A stretch of 33,302 bases of DNA from positions 1 through 33,302 of the IMG/VR virus record IMGVR_UViG_3300042898_002578; one strand, given 5' to 3'. A program made the translations under genes and the position numbers. The notes under the pieces are model-generated. The model was not told where the DNA came from and did not search any database. It saw only the letters and a program-made list of their open reading frames with translations. Numbering within the stretch: position 1 is the stretch's first letter; each line of letters opens with the position of its first letter. Positions 1 to 8,293 of the stretch are shown in pieces. Source of the stretch: a virus.

Positions 1-54
1 ATAGTCCATGTTAAACCGACTATTGATGTCGGTTCCTTCTCTACCACCACGCAT
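1..54 (-). CDS. Partial CDS, N-terminus of an unknown phage protein
   Basis: An ATG on the minus strand at 54 opens a frame that runs without a stop to the left edge and begins MRGGREGTDINSRFNMDY. A good ribosome binding site (AGAAAGG) lies about 7 nt upstream. The gene follows the Ig-like adhesin gene by only 11 nt, so it is probably the next gene of the same virion operon. Eighteen residues are too few to name a family. A tail or neck protein would fit the context, but that is inference only. Confidence 0.6.
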   Translation of the reverse strand, partial: MRGGREGTDINSRFNMDY

Positions 55-65
55 TTATTGCCTTT

Positions 66-1415
66 CTAAGTTAATCTAGCTGGAGCCCAAGTGGTGCCGT
101 TCCAAATTCGAACAACTCCTGGTACAAAGCTACCTGTAGGTCCTGTAGCAGTATTGACATTTACTGCCCCTGTTACAAAACTTCCTGTAGGACCTGTTAC
201 TGTGTTGACCCTTACAGGACTAATAACGTTTATAGTTCGTGAGGGAGTGTTAACCCCACCAGTTTCATTGCTAGCTCTTATTTGAAAAGTAAAACTACCA
301 AGAGCTGTAGGACCAGAAGTCCCTGAGGTTATTGCTCCAGTACCAGCGTTTAGTGTTAACCCAGGAGGAAAATTGCCACCAGCGACTACTTCGTAATTAG
401 TAGCATCAGTTGCTTCTACCCCATCTGTGTAAGATACTCCCCAAGTAGCTGGAGATGAAACTGCAGATTCTGTGTAAACGGGAGTAGGACGGGCTACTGT
501 TAAGCTAACGTTAGCATTTGTGCTTCCAATGCTGTTTGTCGCAGTAACTACAAAATTATAAGTACCAAGTGTCGTTGGTGTTCCAGTAAGAGTTCCATTA
601 CTGTTAAAAGTTAAACCAGGTATGCTAACCGCGCTACTATATCCAGTATTTGCAGTGTCTGTAGCTGCAACCTCGTTCCCAGTGCTATAGACCGCATCTC
701 GAATTGCAGGAGCAAAAGTAGTGTCTGTAAATGATGGTATAGCTGGGTTAATAGTAATAGTAAATGTTCTACTATTATTTGCAGTACTGTTATTGGCCCT
801 AATAGTAAACTCAACCGTACCAACTGATGTAGGAGTACCAGAAATTACATTTCCAGTAGCAGATAAGCCACGAGTATTTTCGCTTTGGCTAACGTTGGTA
901 TAGCTGGTAATAGGACTTGCGGCTACAGTACTTGAATAGGCAACCCCACGTGTAGCGTTTGGACGAGTTGCTCCAGAGTCTGCGTTCCAAGTAGGAGTTG
1001 TAGGTGCAGGAGGAGAAGAGGTAGTAAAAGTACTGTTAATGGAAGCGGTTCCAACTAAGTTACCTCCTCCACCACCACTAAAAGTTCCGACAACAGTGTA
1101 AGTAGTTCCAGACGCAAGGCTACCAATTGAACCCGAATAAGACCTACCAGTGGCTGGGAAATATGCACCAGGGTAAACAATAGGGTTATTAATATCTCCA
1201 CCAAAGTCATAGACTTTACCAGTATCATTTACTGCAGGAGGTTGTTGTCCTGCAAAAGTTATTACTAATGACGCGGTAGTACCGTGACCACCACGACTTG
1301 TGTTGTTGTCTGTAACAAGAGCGGTCCAAGTCGCCCCATTGGTTGTTGGGTTAACAGTTATGCTTAACCTAGCACGCTGCTCCACGTCATTGGTATTTGC
1401 TTCATAAGTTGGCAT
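66..1415 (-). CDS. Virion adhesin with three putative Ig (He_PIG-like) repeats
   Basis: A 449-aa Ser/Thr/Asn/Gly-rich protein without signal peptide or membrane segment. Residues 1-134 form a beta-rich N-terminal part. Three repeats of about 80 residues follow (roughly 143-223, 227-308, 312-398). Each carries the putative-Ig signature of a GLxxxxNGxxxGTPTxxGTYxFxVxAxN type: GTPTSVGTVEFTIRANN in repeat 1, GTPTTLGTYNFVVTATN in repeat 2 and a TALGSFTFQIRASN variant in repeat 3. The C-terminus holds two copies of VNTxTGPTGSFVxG (402-416 and 419-433) and ends WNGTTWAPARLT, a tip-like W-rich end also seen at the start of neighbouring fibres. Ig-like domains on phage tails commonly give weak adhesion to cell-surface carbohydrate. 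A role as tail or fibre decoration is inferred from domain type and position in the fibre island. Confidence 0.75.
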   Translation of the reverse strand: MPTYEANTNDVEQRARLSITVNPTTNGATWTALVTDNNTSRGGHGTTASLVITFAGQQPPAVNDTGKVYDFGGDINNPIVYPGAYFPATGRSYSGSIGSLASGTTYTVVGTFSGGGGGNLVGTASINSTFTTSSPPAPTTPTWNADSGATRPNATRGVAYSSTVAASPITSYTNVSQSENTRGLSATGNVISGTPTSVGTVEFTIRANNSTANNSRTFTITINPAIPSFTDTTFAPAIRDAVYSTGNEVAATDTANTGYSSAVSIPGLTFNSNGTLTGTPTTLGTYNFVVTATNSIGSTNANVSLTVARPTPVYTESAVSSPATWGVSYTDGVEATDATNYEVVAGGNFPPGLTLNAGTGAITSGTSGPTALGSFTFQIRASNETGGVNTPSRTINVISPVRVNTVTGPTGSFVTGAVNVNTATGPTGSFVPGVVRIWNGTTWAPARLT

Positions 1416-1430
1416 TAGTTAATCGCCCCT

Positions 1431-1907
1431 TTAGTAAGAAATCCAGACATCTCCAACATTCCAGTTTCCTGCTGGGGTTGCTGGAGTTGTAGTACTAACT
1501 ACTACGCGCTTACCGTCAATTCTATCAATAGACGCACCAACAGCTATTTTTCCAGTAGTAACTGCATTATTAATAATCTTTGCAGTAGTTACCTCATCAT
1601 CAGCAATTTTTGGGTTTAGTCTTACCCAAGTTGTGTTGTAGATGTAGGCTTCGGCTCCTGTTGGTTTAAACCAAAGGTTTCCTTTTACTGCGTTAACAGG
1701 CTGTGTCTCAGAAATTTCAAAATCACCAGAAGCGTAATTTAAAGCACCCCAAAGGGTTACTCCGTCACCAATTTTAATTTGGTTTTCTGTGGTGTCAAAT
1801 CCAATTTCTCCAAGTGCAAGTATTGGTGTTGAACCAGCAGCCGTTTGAGCAGCTGCCCAGTTGGCAGTAGAGTCTCTTCTTACTTGAATGCGTACTTGTG
1901 CAGGCAT
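1431..1907 (-). CDS. Short tail fibre protein with Mtd_N-like base domain
   Basis: A 158-aa protein. Residues 1-60 match the pattern of the tail-fibre base fold found at the N-terminus of major tropism determinant and many fibres: VQVRRDSTANW, then LALGEIGFDT, then IKIGDGVTLWGALNYASG. This module normally trimerises and docks a receptor-binding protein to the baseplate. The rest has a GNLWFKPTGAEAYIYNTTWVRLNP segment, resembling the tip motifs of the nearby collagen fibre, and ends NWNVGDVWISY. There is no C-type lectin domain, and no reverse transcriptase or template repeat, so this is not a diversity-generating cassette. The start is supported by AGGAGA 5 nt upstream. It lies 15 nt upstream of the Ig-like adhesin gene in transcription order. 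Confidence 0.75.
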   Translation of the reverse strand: MPAQVRIQVRRDSTANWAAAQTAAGSTPILALGEIGFDTTENQIKIGDGVTLWGALNYASGDFEISETQPVNAVKGNLWFKPTGAEAYIYNTTWVRLNPKIADDEVTTAKIINNAVTTGKIAVGASIDRIDGKRVVVSTTTPATPAGNWNVGDVWISY

Positions 1908-1931
1908 GGGTCTCCTATAAAGTCTTTGTGT

Positions 1932-2984
1932 CTATTCTGACTTATACCACTCTAAATTGCGTTCTAAACGCTCATTGGTTGGGTCAAGCTCCAAAGCTTT
2001 TTTACCATACTCTTCTGCTTTAGTTTTATCTCCTAGATAGTAATACCCCAGAGCGGCTAAATCGTAAGGTAAGAAGCCCCAAGCAAACTCTTCACAAAGG
2101 TAGTCAAGTGGCTTATCAGTAATCTTTAAAGCCATATCGGCGTACTGTAGACAGATAGCCCATTGTTTGTGTTGGTAGCCCCAGCCAGCCATTTCTACTA
2201 AAGACTCTCGTCTTCCTGGAGATTCCGCTATAGCTTTTAGAAGCCAGTCTTTTGCGTTTTCTGTATCTACCTTTGCTAGGTATCTCATAGAGGCTGCTCT
2301 TTCAGGAGGCCAAACAGCTCTGGGTAAAGACAAATGTCTTTTAAATTCCTCTTTTGCTTCTTCATATTGGTTATAGAAGTAAAGCTCGCGAGCATAGTAG
2401 AAGGAATTTCTATCATCAGACGGGTCTTCTTTAACAGCTTGTTTTAGTAAAGGTAGGTACTGGGAACGAGGCTTAGTGTTATCAGCATGGTGGTGTATTT
2501 CTAACCCAACCCATTCTTGCTTTTCTTGCAAATCACCATAAGCAGTAAGTACCTCATGAACAGGATGCTTCCAACGGTACCCAAACCTAGAGTGAATCTT
2601 ATCTCCACCGTACTGTAGTCCTGGAGTTCCATCTTCTTTCCAATTCCAGGTGTATTGATATCGAGGTCTAGTAGCGCCTTTTTCAAAAGCTTTCTCTAGC
2701 TCTTCTCGCCATCCAGGAAGTATGACTTCATCCATATCCAAAGCAATACAGTAATCTATGTCATCTGGTAAACAAGATAGGGAAACGTTTCTAGCGTCAT
2801 CAAAGCGCCAAGGTTTAACCGCTAGTTCTAGGACTCTAATTCCTAAAGACTTTGCTATTTCTACAGTCTGGTCTGTAGACCCAGTATCTGCGATTAGTAA
2901 GTAGTCTGCTTCTTTTGCTGAGTTATACCAATCATTTACAAAGTTTTGCTCGTTTAGTGCAATTGTGTAAATTGCGACTTTCAT
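1932..2984 (-). CDS. Family 2 glycosyltransferase with TPR-like C-terminal region
   Basis: A 350-aa soluble enzyme of GT-A fold. The N-terminus MKVAIYTIALNEQNFVNDWY is the typical nucleotide-sugar binding strand of GT-2 enzymes acting on proteins or glycans. IADTGSTDQTVEIAKSLG (31-48) is the second classical motif, and ALDMDE (81-86) supplies the DxD metal/UDP-binding motif at D83 and D85. Residues from about 180 on are helical with repeated YxxxExYxxAKEEFKRHL and YYYLGDKTKAEEYGKKALELDPTNE patterns, that is tetratricopeptide-like repeats, as in several peptide and protein glycosyltransferases. It sits inside the fibre island between the Mtd_N-like fibre and the 117-aa protein, so modification of a virion protein is plausible, although host glycan modification cannot be excluded. 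The substrate is unknown. Confidence 0.85.
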   Translation of the reverse strand: MKVAIYTIALNEQNFVNDWYNSAKEADYLLIADTGSTDQTVEIAKSLGIRVLELAVKPWRFDDARNVSLSCLPDDIDYCIALDMDEVILPGWREELEKAFEKGATRPRYQYTWNWKEDGTPGLQYGGDKIHSRFGYRWKHPVHEVLTAYGDLQEKQEWVGLEIHHHADNTKPRSQYLPLLKQAVKEDPSDDRNSFYYARELYFYNQYEEAKEEFKRHLSLPRAVWPPERAASMRYLAKVDTENAKDWLLKAIAESPGRRESLVEMAGWGYQHKQWAICLQYADMALKITDKPLDYLCEEFAWGFLPYDLAALGYYYLGDKTKAEEYGKKALELDPTNERLERNLEWYKSE

Positions 2985-3009
2985 ATTAGTCCTTATATTT
3001 TATTTTTAT

Positions 3010-3363
3010 TTATTCCGAGTATTCAATCAAATTCCAAGAAGTAGTTTCTTCGTTCCATGAGTAAGGGAGTCCATCGGTTGGGTAAGCCACTGGAGGTTCC
3101 CACTGGCAAGTTTCTTCATCAAGTAACCAAGAGTCAAAAGGCTTGGGTGAGATAAAAGCATCTCTTTCTTCATCGTAGCTGTAGCCAACTCCAGCATAAT
3201 TCTTACGGTAGTTACCGTTGTAAGAAGTGCGCTTGCAGACCTGACCCCTAAAGTTTCCATACCAAGTTTCGGTATCCAAACCTTCGATGAGTTCAGTCTC
3301 ATCAATACCAGTAATAACCTCAGTTACTACGTTGTTTTCATCTATAAATGCATAATGTGCCAT
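3010..3363 (-). CDS. Conserved phage protein of cyanophage-like family
   Basis: A 117-aa acidic, aromatic-rich protein. MAHYAFIDENNVVTEVITG opens it. The middle reads CKRTSYNGNYRKNYAGVGYSYDEERDAFI, followed by KPFDSWLLDEETCQWEPPVAYP and SWNEETTSWNLIE. From memory, proteins with the NYAGxGYxYDxxxDAFI and SWxLxxxTCxWxxPxxYP pattern are frequent in marine cyanophages and other pelagic phages, usually near structural genes and of unknown function. It lies 15 nt after the large Gly-rich fibre gene in the direction of transcription. A fibre-associated or accessory virion role is inference. Cys residues in the TCxW and QVCKR segments could form a disulphide or metal site, but nothing shows this. Confidence 0.7.
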   Translation of the reverse strand: MAHYAFIDENNVVTEVITGIDETELIEGLDTETWYGNFRGQVCKRTSYNGNYRKNYAGVGYSYDEERDAFISPKPFDSWLLDEETCQWEPPVAYPTDGLPYSWNEETTSWNLIEYSE

Positions 3364-3378
3364 TTTTTTCCTTATCTA

Positions 3379-5751
3379 CTAAAAGCTGATATTTCCAGTA
3401 CCAGCGGTTATTGTCGTTACTTTAAAATCTCCAACAGTTGATGTGGTACCAGTAAGTCCAGCGCCAATAGTAATATTATACACTAATGGATATCTAATCG
3501 CTACAATACCAGAACCACCTGCACGACAACCATCTCCACCGTTTCCAGTATTATCTGCACCAGCAACTCCACCCAAACCACCCTGAGAACCGATACCTCC
3601 CTTTGCGTACGTTATTCCAGTAATCGTGCTTACTAATCCTGGGCCTGCAACGTTAAGGGAGCCAGCGCCACCTGCACCACCACCTGCACCAGAGTCAAAA
3701 CCACCATTTGCGTTCATTCCTGGGCTATTAGCTCCAGCAAATCCTTGACCCGCAGTACCAGCTCCACCAGCCCTGCCGTTATCACCACCACCACCACCAG
3801 AACCACCAGCAGCACCGTTTGAATTTCGAGTTCCACCACCTCCACCACCAACGGTAGATATTCCAGCGAATGATGAGCTTCCACCGTTTCCACCATTGCT
3901 TCCACCACCAACACCAGTGACGTCAGGACCAGTGCCCCTGACTCCACCTAATCCAATTGTTACTGAATAAGATTGTCCCGAAATAAGGCTAACGCTTCCA
4001 GTAAGTAGACCACCAGCACCGCCACCGCCTCCTACGTCTGCATCTGTTGCTCCACCACCACCGCCAGCCACAATAAGATACTCGACGGCAATTATAAAGC
4101 TCACATTACCAGTACCTTGAGTAATTGTTGTTACTTTATCCGTTCCTACGACTGATGTAGTCCCAGTAAGTCCAGCACCAATATTAGCAGTGTAAAAAGC
4201 TGGGTATCTTAATATGATGACCCCAGAACCACCAGTACCACCTGTTGTATTACCACCCCTTGTATTTGAAGCACCACCGCCACCGCCACCCCTATTTGCT
4301 AGCGCGGCAAATCCATTTTGTTGACCTTGGCCACCATTTCCACCTACGCCAGAACCACCAGTTCCTCTAGTGACTACTCCACTACCACCACCACCACCAG
4401 AGTAAAAAACTGGAGAGCCTGTAATGCTAGAGGATACTCCAGTACCACCTGCACCACCTGTGGGACCAGAAGCATTTCCTCCAACAGAGCCCATACCTCC
4501 ACCACCACCAGCTGCTGTTGTTAAAGCTGGGCTTGCGTAAGCAGAACCGTTACCACCATTATTACCCTGAGGAGGTGTACCAGCCGCACCAGTTTGACCG
4601 CCGCCTTGGTTTCCACCACCACCACCTGATGCACCAGTTCTAGCTGCGGTCCACCATTGACCACCACCACCTCCGCCAAGAGCAGTTAATCCAAATGCTG
4701 TAGTGCCTCCACCGTCGGCTCCAGCCCCACCGTTTTGTCCAGTAGACCCAACACCACCACCGCCAACGGTTACGGTGTAAGACAAATCTTTCTGAGCAGT
4801 AAATGTGCCAGAGAGAAGACCACCAGCACCACCACCCGCACCCATTCCTTGGTCATTACCAGCACCACCACCACCAGCTCCACCACCAACTAAAAGATAG
4901 CTAGCAGCAATTGTTGTAGCAAGTTGAAAGTTAACATTTCCTGTTCCAGCTGTAATTGTTGTAATTTTATCAGTGCCTACGAGTGCTGTAGAGGAAGTAA
5001 GTCCAGTTGTAGTAATTACAAGAGAGTTTGAGTAGCGCAATACAACAATACCAGAACCACCATTCCGAATAGTGCCAGGGTCTCCACCAGCACCAGCTCC
5101 AGTATTAGCAGCTCCGTTTGAACCGACGGGGGTTCCACCTTGACTTCCAGCGGAGCCATTTGTGTATCCGTTAGCAGCGCCACCACCAGCAAACCAAGTC
5201 GATGTGTTGGTCCAAAGAGCCTGAAGTCCATTACCTGCAGAACCTCCCCAGAGCCCTAGTCCACCAGCGTTGTAACCAGCACTGCCAGCTCCTCCACCAC
5301 CACCACCACCAGTGGCACCACCGCTAGTAAATCCGTTTCCACCATTGTTTCCTTGTCCAGGTGTACCAGCGGCTCCGTTACCGTAACTTAATCCTGGACC
5401 ACCACCACCAGAGCCAACAACACCGTTTCCGCCAGCGGGGCTATGAGATGTGTTAGAGTTTCCTCCTCCACCACCACCCTTGAGGGCTGTGATTGTAGAG
5501 AATACGGAATTGTTACCAGGGTTTCCATCGTTTCTATCAGCGCCACCACCACCAACACCACCACCACCACCAGCTCCTACTGTTACGGTGTAAGTAGAGC
5601 CAAGAAAGCGATTAGTGGTTCCTGTTAAAAGACCACCAGCACCACCACCCGCACCAGCGGAAGCTCCACCAGCACCACCACCAGCAACAACTAAATACTG
5701 AACTTGAAATTGAGCAGTAGAACTTAGGATGGCAGATAAGACGCCAGGCAT
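3379..5751 (-). CDS. Large glycine-rich tail fibre or adhesin, three tandem modules
   Basis: A 790-aa protein made of three homologous glycine-rich modules at about 19-240, 285-517 and 557-755. Each starts (Y)L(I/V/L)VGGGxGG or LIVAGGGGG, runs through YTVTVGxGG, long poly-Gly tracts and NNGGNG segments, and ends GGSGI(V/I)xLRY. The modules are joined by a repeated linker, IGAGLTGTTSxVGxxKVTTITxGTGNxSF, seen at 522-552 and 760-790 and in degenerate form at 247-275. Glycine-rich adhesin domains that pack as polyglycine-II sandwiches are known at the tips of some phage fibres (for example the gp38-type adhesins). That fold is a family-based inference here. The start ATG overlaps the stop of the upstream gene by one base (TAATG). 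Low-complexity plus-strand proline frames opposite it are shadows. Confidence 0.85.
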   Translation of the reverse strand: MPGVLSAILSSTAQFQVQYLVVAGGGAGGASAGAGGGAGGLLTGTTNRFLGSTYTVTVGAGGGGGVGGGGADRNDGNPGNNSVFSTITALKGGGGGGNSNTSHSPAGGNGVVGSGGGGPGLSYGNGAAGTPGQGNNGGNGFTSGGATGGGGGGGAGSAGYNAGGLGLWGGSAGNGLQALWTNTSTWFAGGGAANGYTNGSAGSQGGTPVGSNGAANTGAGAGGDPGTIRNGGSGIVVLRYSNSLVITTTGLTSSTALVGTDKITTITAGTGNVNFQLATTIAASYLLVGGGAGGGGAGNDQGMGAGGGAGGLLSGTFTAQKDLSYTVTVGGGGVGSTGQNGGAGADGGGTTAFGLTALGGGGGGQWWTAARTGASGGGGGNQGGGQTGAAGTPPQGNNGGNGSAYASPALTTAAGGGGGMGSVGGNASGPTGGAGGTGVSSSITGSPVFYSGGGGGSGVVTRGTGGSGVGGNGGQGQQNGFAALANRGGGGGGASNTRGGNTTGGTGGSGVIILRYPAFYTANIGAGLTGTTSVVGTDKVTTITQGTGNVSFIIAVEYLIVAGGGGGATDADVGGGGGAGGLLTGSVSLISGQSYSVTIGLGGVRGTGPDVTGVGGGSNGGNGGSSSFAGISTVGGGGGGTRNSNGAAGGSGGGGGDNGRAGGAGTAGQGFAGANSPGMNANGGFDSGAGGGAGGAGSLNVAGPGLVSTITGITYAKGGIGSQGGLGGVAGADNTGNGGDGCRAGGSGIVAIRYPLVYNITIGAGLTGTTSTVGDFKVTTITAGTGNISF

Positions 5752-6245
5752 TATGTTAGTCCGTTACCTGAAATGTACCAAAGGGTTGACGTGACCTTTA
5801 TAGCAGTTGCTACACCGTGAGGAGCCAAAGTCCTAGACGTTCCAGCCCCACCGCTTCCAGAACCAGCCATTAGTAAAGTATCTGTATTTATTGCAATAGT
5901 CATAGTTGCACCAGCACCAGCAATAAACAAAAGGGTTGTTCCAACTGGTAGAGCTAACGAACTATTTGCGGGAATGGTTACAGTTCTAGTAGCAGAAGCG
6001 TAGACGTGCTCACCAGAGTCCGCAGCTGTGATTGTATAAGCACCAGTAGTTGTAGCATCAGTACTTTGTGGAATGCCCATGTATCCCAAACCAATAGCTG
6101 CTGTCGCAATAGTTCCTGGGGTTGTTGACGTAGGTACTGGACCAGTTGGGCCTGTAGCGCCATTTAAACCAGTTGGCCCCTGTTTACCAATTACAAGTGT
6201 TTCCCATGCAGATGAGACAGAGTCGTAGTACTTTAAATTAGCCAT
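5751..6245 (-). CDS. Short fibre protein with collagen stub and beta domain
   Basis: A 164-aa protein. Residues 1-22 (MANLKYYDSVSSAWETLVIG) form an anchor. A short collagen-like stretch ([16 protein letters not shown], about 21-36) follows, then a Ser/Thr/Ala/Gly-rich beta domain with TIPANSSLALPVGTTLLFIAGAGATMTIAINTD. That last pattern resembles trimeric fibre-tip domains of phages and Bacillus exosporium proteins. It has a good ribosome binding site (AGGAAAAT) just upstream of its ATG and overlaps the next gene by one base. It shares GPTG repeats with the big collagen fibre and is probably a small fibre or a fibre cap. Receptor specificity is not evident. Confidence 0.75.
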   Translation of the reverse strand: MANLKYYDSVSSAWETLVIGKQGPTGLNGATGPTGPVPTSTTPGTIATAAIGLGYMGIPQSTDATTTGAYTITAADSGEHVYASATRTVTIPANSSLALPVGTTLLFIAGAGATMTIAINTDTLLMAGSGSGGAGTSRTLAPHGVATAIKVTSTLWYISGNGLT

Positions 6246-6268
6246 TTATTTTCCTGTCTATCTAAATT

Positions 6269-7207
6269 TTATTGTGCTGTCCAGCTGACGTTTCCTGTGC
6301 CATCAGTTATTGTGGTTACGCTGTTTAATCCAACAGTGGCAGTTGAACCAGTTAGACCTGCGCCAATTGTAAGTGTGTAAGTAGAAGGGTAACGTAAAAT
6401 AACAATACCAGAGCCACCACCGCCAGTAGTGGCATTAAGACAACCGCCACCGCCACCGCCAGTATTAGTTGTTCCACTTGTAGCATTACCAACAGCACCA
6501 GCACCACCACCACCAGTACCACCAGCACCGCCAGCACCAGAACCGCCACCGCCGCCACCACCACCACGAATCACCGAAGAACCCGTAATGTTCGATGACA
6601 AGCCAGCACCGCCAGCACCACCAGTAGTACCTGACCCAACTACACCAACAGCACCAGAACCGCCACCGCCACCAGCGTTATTACTGTTTACTGAGCCATT
6701 CAGTCCACCATTGCTTCCCTCACCGATAATAGCTAGTCCAACTGGACCATTGTTGTAACCACCAACTCCACCGCCAGAACCACCAGTTGCGTTTTCACCA
6801 CCGAAGCGACCACGACCACCACCACCACCTTGCGCAGTAATCGAACCTAGAACTGACCGATTGCCTGGATTGCCATTTACATATTCACCAGTTCTTGCAG
6901 CACCACCAGCACCGACAGTAATTGTGTAAGCGGTGTTAAGAAGGTAAGGCTCGGCAGGTTCAGCAACGACAGAACCGCCACTTAGCTGACCTGAAACATT
7001 GGTTCGATAACCACCAGCACCGCCGCCACCGCCAGGACCAGGGTCAGACCTAGCTCCACCGCCACCGCCAGCAATTACTAAATATTCAACGTTTAACCTA
7101 AGAGGAAGAGCTGCAACGTCCCAGCCAGCGCCAGTCCACACCCATGACTTACCTAAATATGTGTATGTCTGTCCAACGGTAGGACCAGTGGGAAAATCAA
7201 TAGGCAT
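6269..7207 (-). CDS. Glycine-rich tail fibre protein (single module)
   Basis: A 312-aa protein with an N-terminal anchor, MPIDFPTGPTVGQTYTYLG followed by KSWVWTGAGWD, shared with the 307-aa fibre downstream on the map and in variant form with the 284-aa protein. One glycine-rich module occupies about 42-275 (EYLVIAGGGGGARS to GGGGSGIVILRY). The end repeats the linker motif of the 790-aa protein (TIGAGLTGSTATVGLNSV). The module matches each of the three in the 790-aa protein in order of motifs: VIAGGGGG, AYTITVGAGG, GSITAQGGGGG, SGIVILRYP. The start overlaps the stop of the upstream 64-aa gene by one base. A receptor-contacting fibre is the likely role by homology to glycine-rich phage adhesins. 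Confidence 0.8.
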   Translation of the reverse strand: MPIDFPTGPTVGQTYTYLGKSWVWTGAGWDVAALPLRLNVEYLVIAGGGGGARSDPGPGGGGGAGGYRTNVSGQLSGGSVVAEPAEPYLLNTAYTITVGAGGAARTGEYVNGNPGNRSVLGSITAQGGGGGRGRFGGENATGGSGGGVGGYNNGPVGLAIIGEGSNGGLNGSVNSNNAGGGGGSGAVGVVGSGTTGGAGGAGLSSNITGSSVIRGGGGGGGGSGAGGAGGTGGGGAGAVGNATSGTTNTGGGGGGCLNATTGGGGSGIVILRYPSTYTLTIGAGLTGSTATVGLNSVTTITDGTGNVSWTAQ

Positions 7208-7401
7208 TATAGGGCTGCAATTTCTTCTTCGGTTAATCCAAGTGCCGCTAGCTTAGCGAGTGCTGATTGACGGGCAGATACTTTTGCATCTTGCTCTGCT
7301 TGATAAGCTTCAGAAAATGCTTGGTCTGCAAGGTAAGCTTCGTATTCCTTATCGGTCATCTCTCTAACTAAATCATCTATCTGAATGTTTGGCTTAGTCA
7401 T
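7207..7401 (-). CDS. Small helical fibre-associated protein (copy 2)
   Basis: A 64-aa acidic, alpha-helical protein ending SALAKLAALGLTEEEIAAL. The last 19 residues are identical to those of the 69-aa protein at 9217-9426. In both cases the gene sits one base upstream of a Gly-rich fibre gene. Short proteins with an LAALGLTxxEIxAL tail are frequent beside tail-fibre genes of tailed phages. A role as fibre assembly chaperone or fibre linker is inference. Upstream and downstream neighbours overlap it by a single base each, which suggests coupled translation. Confidence 0.7.
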   Translation of the reverse strand: MTKPNIQIDDLVREMTDKEYEAYLADQAFSEAYQAEQDAKVSARQSALAKLAALGLTEEEIAAL

Positions 7402-8255
7402 TATGCCTTCCTGTATCCGTAAACAGCAATCGTTCCGCCTGTTAAAGTTCCTGCGTTTGGAAAAATTCTAAAGCTTGTAAAGCTAGTCGTGGATGTCTGC
7501 ACTCCTGTAAATAAACCAGCGGTTCCACCTGTTCCTCCAGCGGTTCCACCCTTAAGCCCTGTAGAAGTAACAGATGTTTGTCTTGTAAGGAAAGGACCAT
7601 CAACTTCAATATTGGCGACAACCCTAGTAGTGTCTGCTGCTCCAATCCAAATAAAACTTCCTAAGTTAGCTCCAACGTCTTGAACTGGAGAAGTGCCAGT
7701 AAAGGAACCAAAGAAATGAATTGAGTTATGATTTGCTGTATCTGTTCCTAGTTGCACCCTTAGGTAAGTTGAACCGCTAGCAACGCCACCCGAAACAATT
7801 ACCTTGTAGGAGTCGTAAGTAGAGCTAAATGCACCTGTGACCGTAACGCTTGAAACTGCAGTTCCAATTGTTTCTGATTTAATAAACTCAAGACCTGATG
7901 GCGCAACCCACTGAGTAGCGTAATCAGTAGAGCCTGTCTTAGCTAATACCTGACCAGTAGTTCCGCCAGTTGGAAGAGTGGGTACGCCAGACATGGATGC
8001 CCAGAAACTATCATAGTAAAGGTATGCATTGCCGTTTTCAGTGTTATACCAAACCACACTTGTGTCTACAGGAGCAGTAGCGCTAGCTACTACGCCTGGA
8101 CCAGCAGCTCCAGTAGCTCCAGCAGGTCCAGTAGGTCCAGTGTCTCCAACAGTACCCAGCCCCTGCCACACAGTGCCAGTCCACTCCCAAGTAACATCGC
8201 CAACTGTAAATAGCTGACCCACCGTGGGTGAGTTTGGAAAATCAATCGCTGTCAT
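7401..8255 (-). CDS. Short tail fibre with collagen stub and shared receptor-tip domain
   Basis: A 284-aa protein. The anchor MTAIDFPNSPTVGQLFTVGD plus VTWEWTGTVWQG resembles the anchors of the 307- and 312-aa fibres. A short collagen-like piece (GPTGPAGATGAAGPG, about 40-54) follows. Then comes a module WYNTENGNAYLYYDSFWASMSG and [21 protein letters not shown] (about 68-126), and a beta-rich end of about 155 residues finishing IAVYGYRKA. The module and the end closely match the last 225 residues of the 1235-aa collagen fibre, so this is a truncated paralogue keeping anchor and tip. It starts 38 nt after the stop of the 307-aa gene's upstream neighbour region and ends one base into the 64-aa gene. 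A -10-like TATACT lies upstream of its ATG, but no convincing -35 accompanies it. Confidence 0.8.
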   Translation of the reverse strand: MTAIDFPNSPTVGQLFTVGDVTWEWTGTVWQGLGTVGDTGPTGPAGATGAAGPGVVASATAPVDTSVVWYNTENGNAYLYYDSFWASMSGVPTLPTGGTTGQVLAKTGSTDYATQWVAPSGLEFIKSETIGTAVSSVTVTGAFSSTYDSYKVIVSGGVASGSTYLRVQLGTDTANHNSIHFFGSFTGTSPVQDVGANLGSFIWIGAADTTRVVANIEVDGPFLTRQTSVTSTGLKGGTAGGTGGTAGLFTGVQTSTTSFTSFRIFPNAGTLTGGTIAVYGYRKA

Positions 8256-8293
8256 AGTTTTAGTATACCTTACCTTATTCTAACCTGCGGCTA

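Noticed and set aside
1431-1907. Diversity-generating retroelement built on an Mtd-like fibre
   Set aside because: Only the N-terminal base fold resembles Mtd; no C-lectin domain, no variable and template repeat pair and no reverse transcriptase are present.
8250-8293. Internal promoter before the 284-aa fibre gene (TATACT)
   Set aside because: No -35 hexamer at fitting distance.
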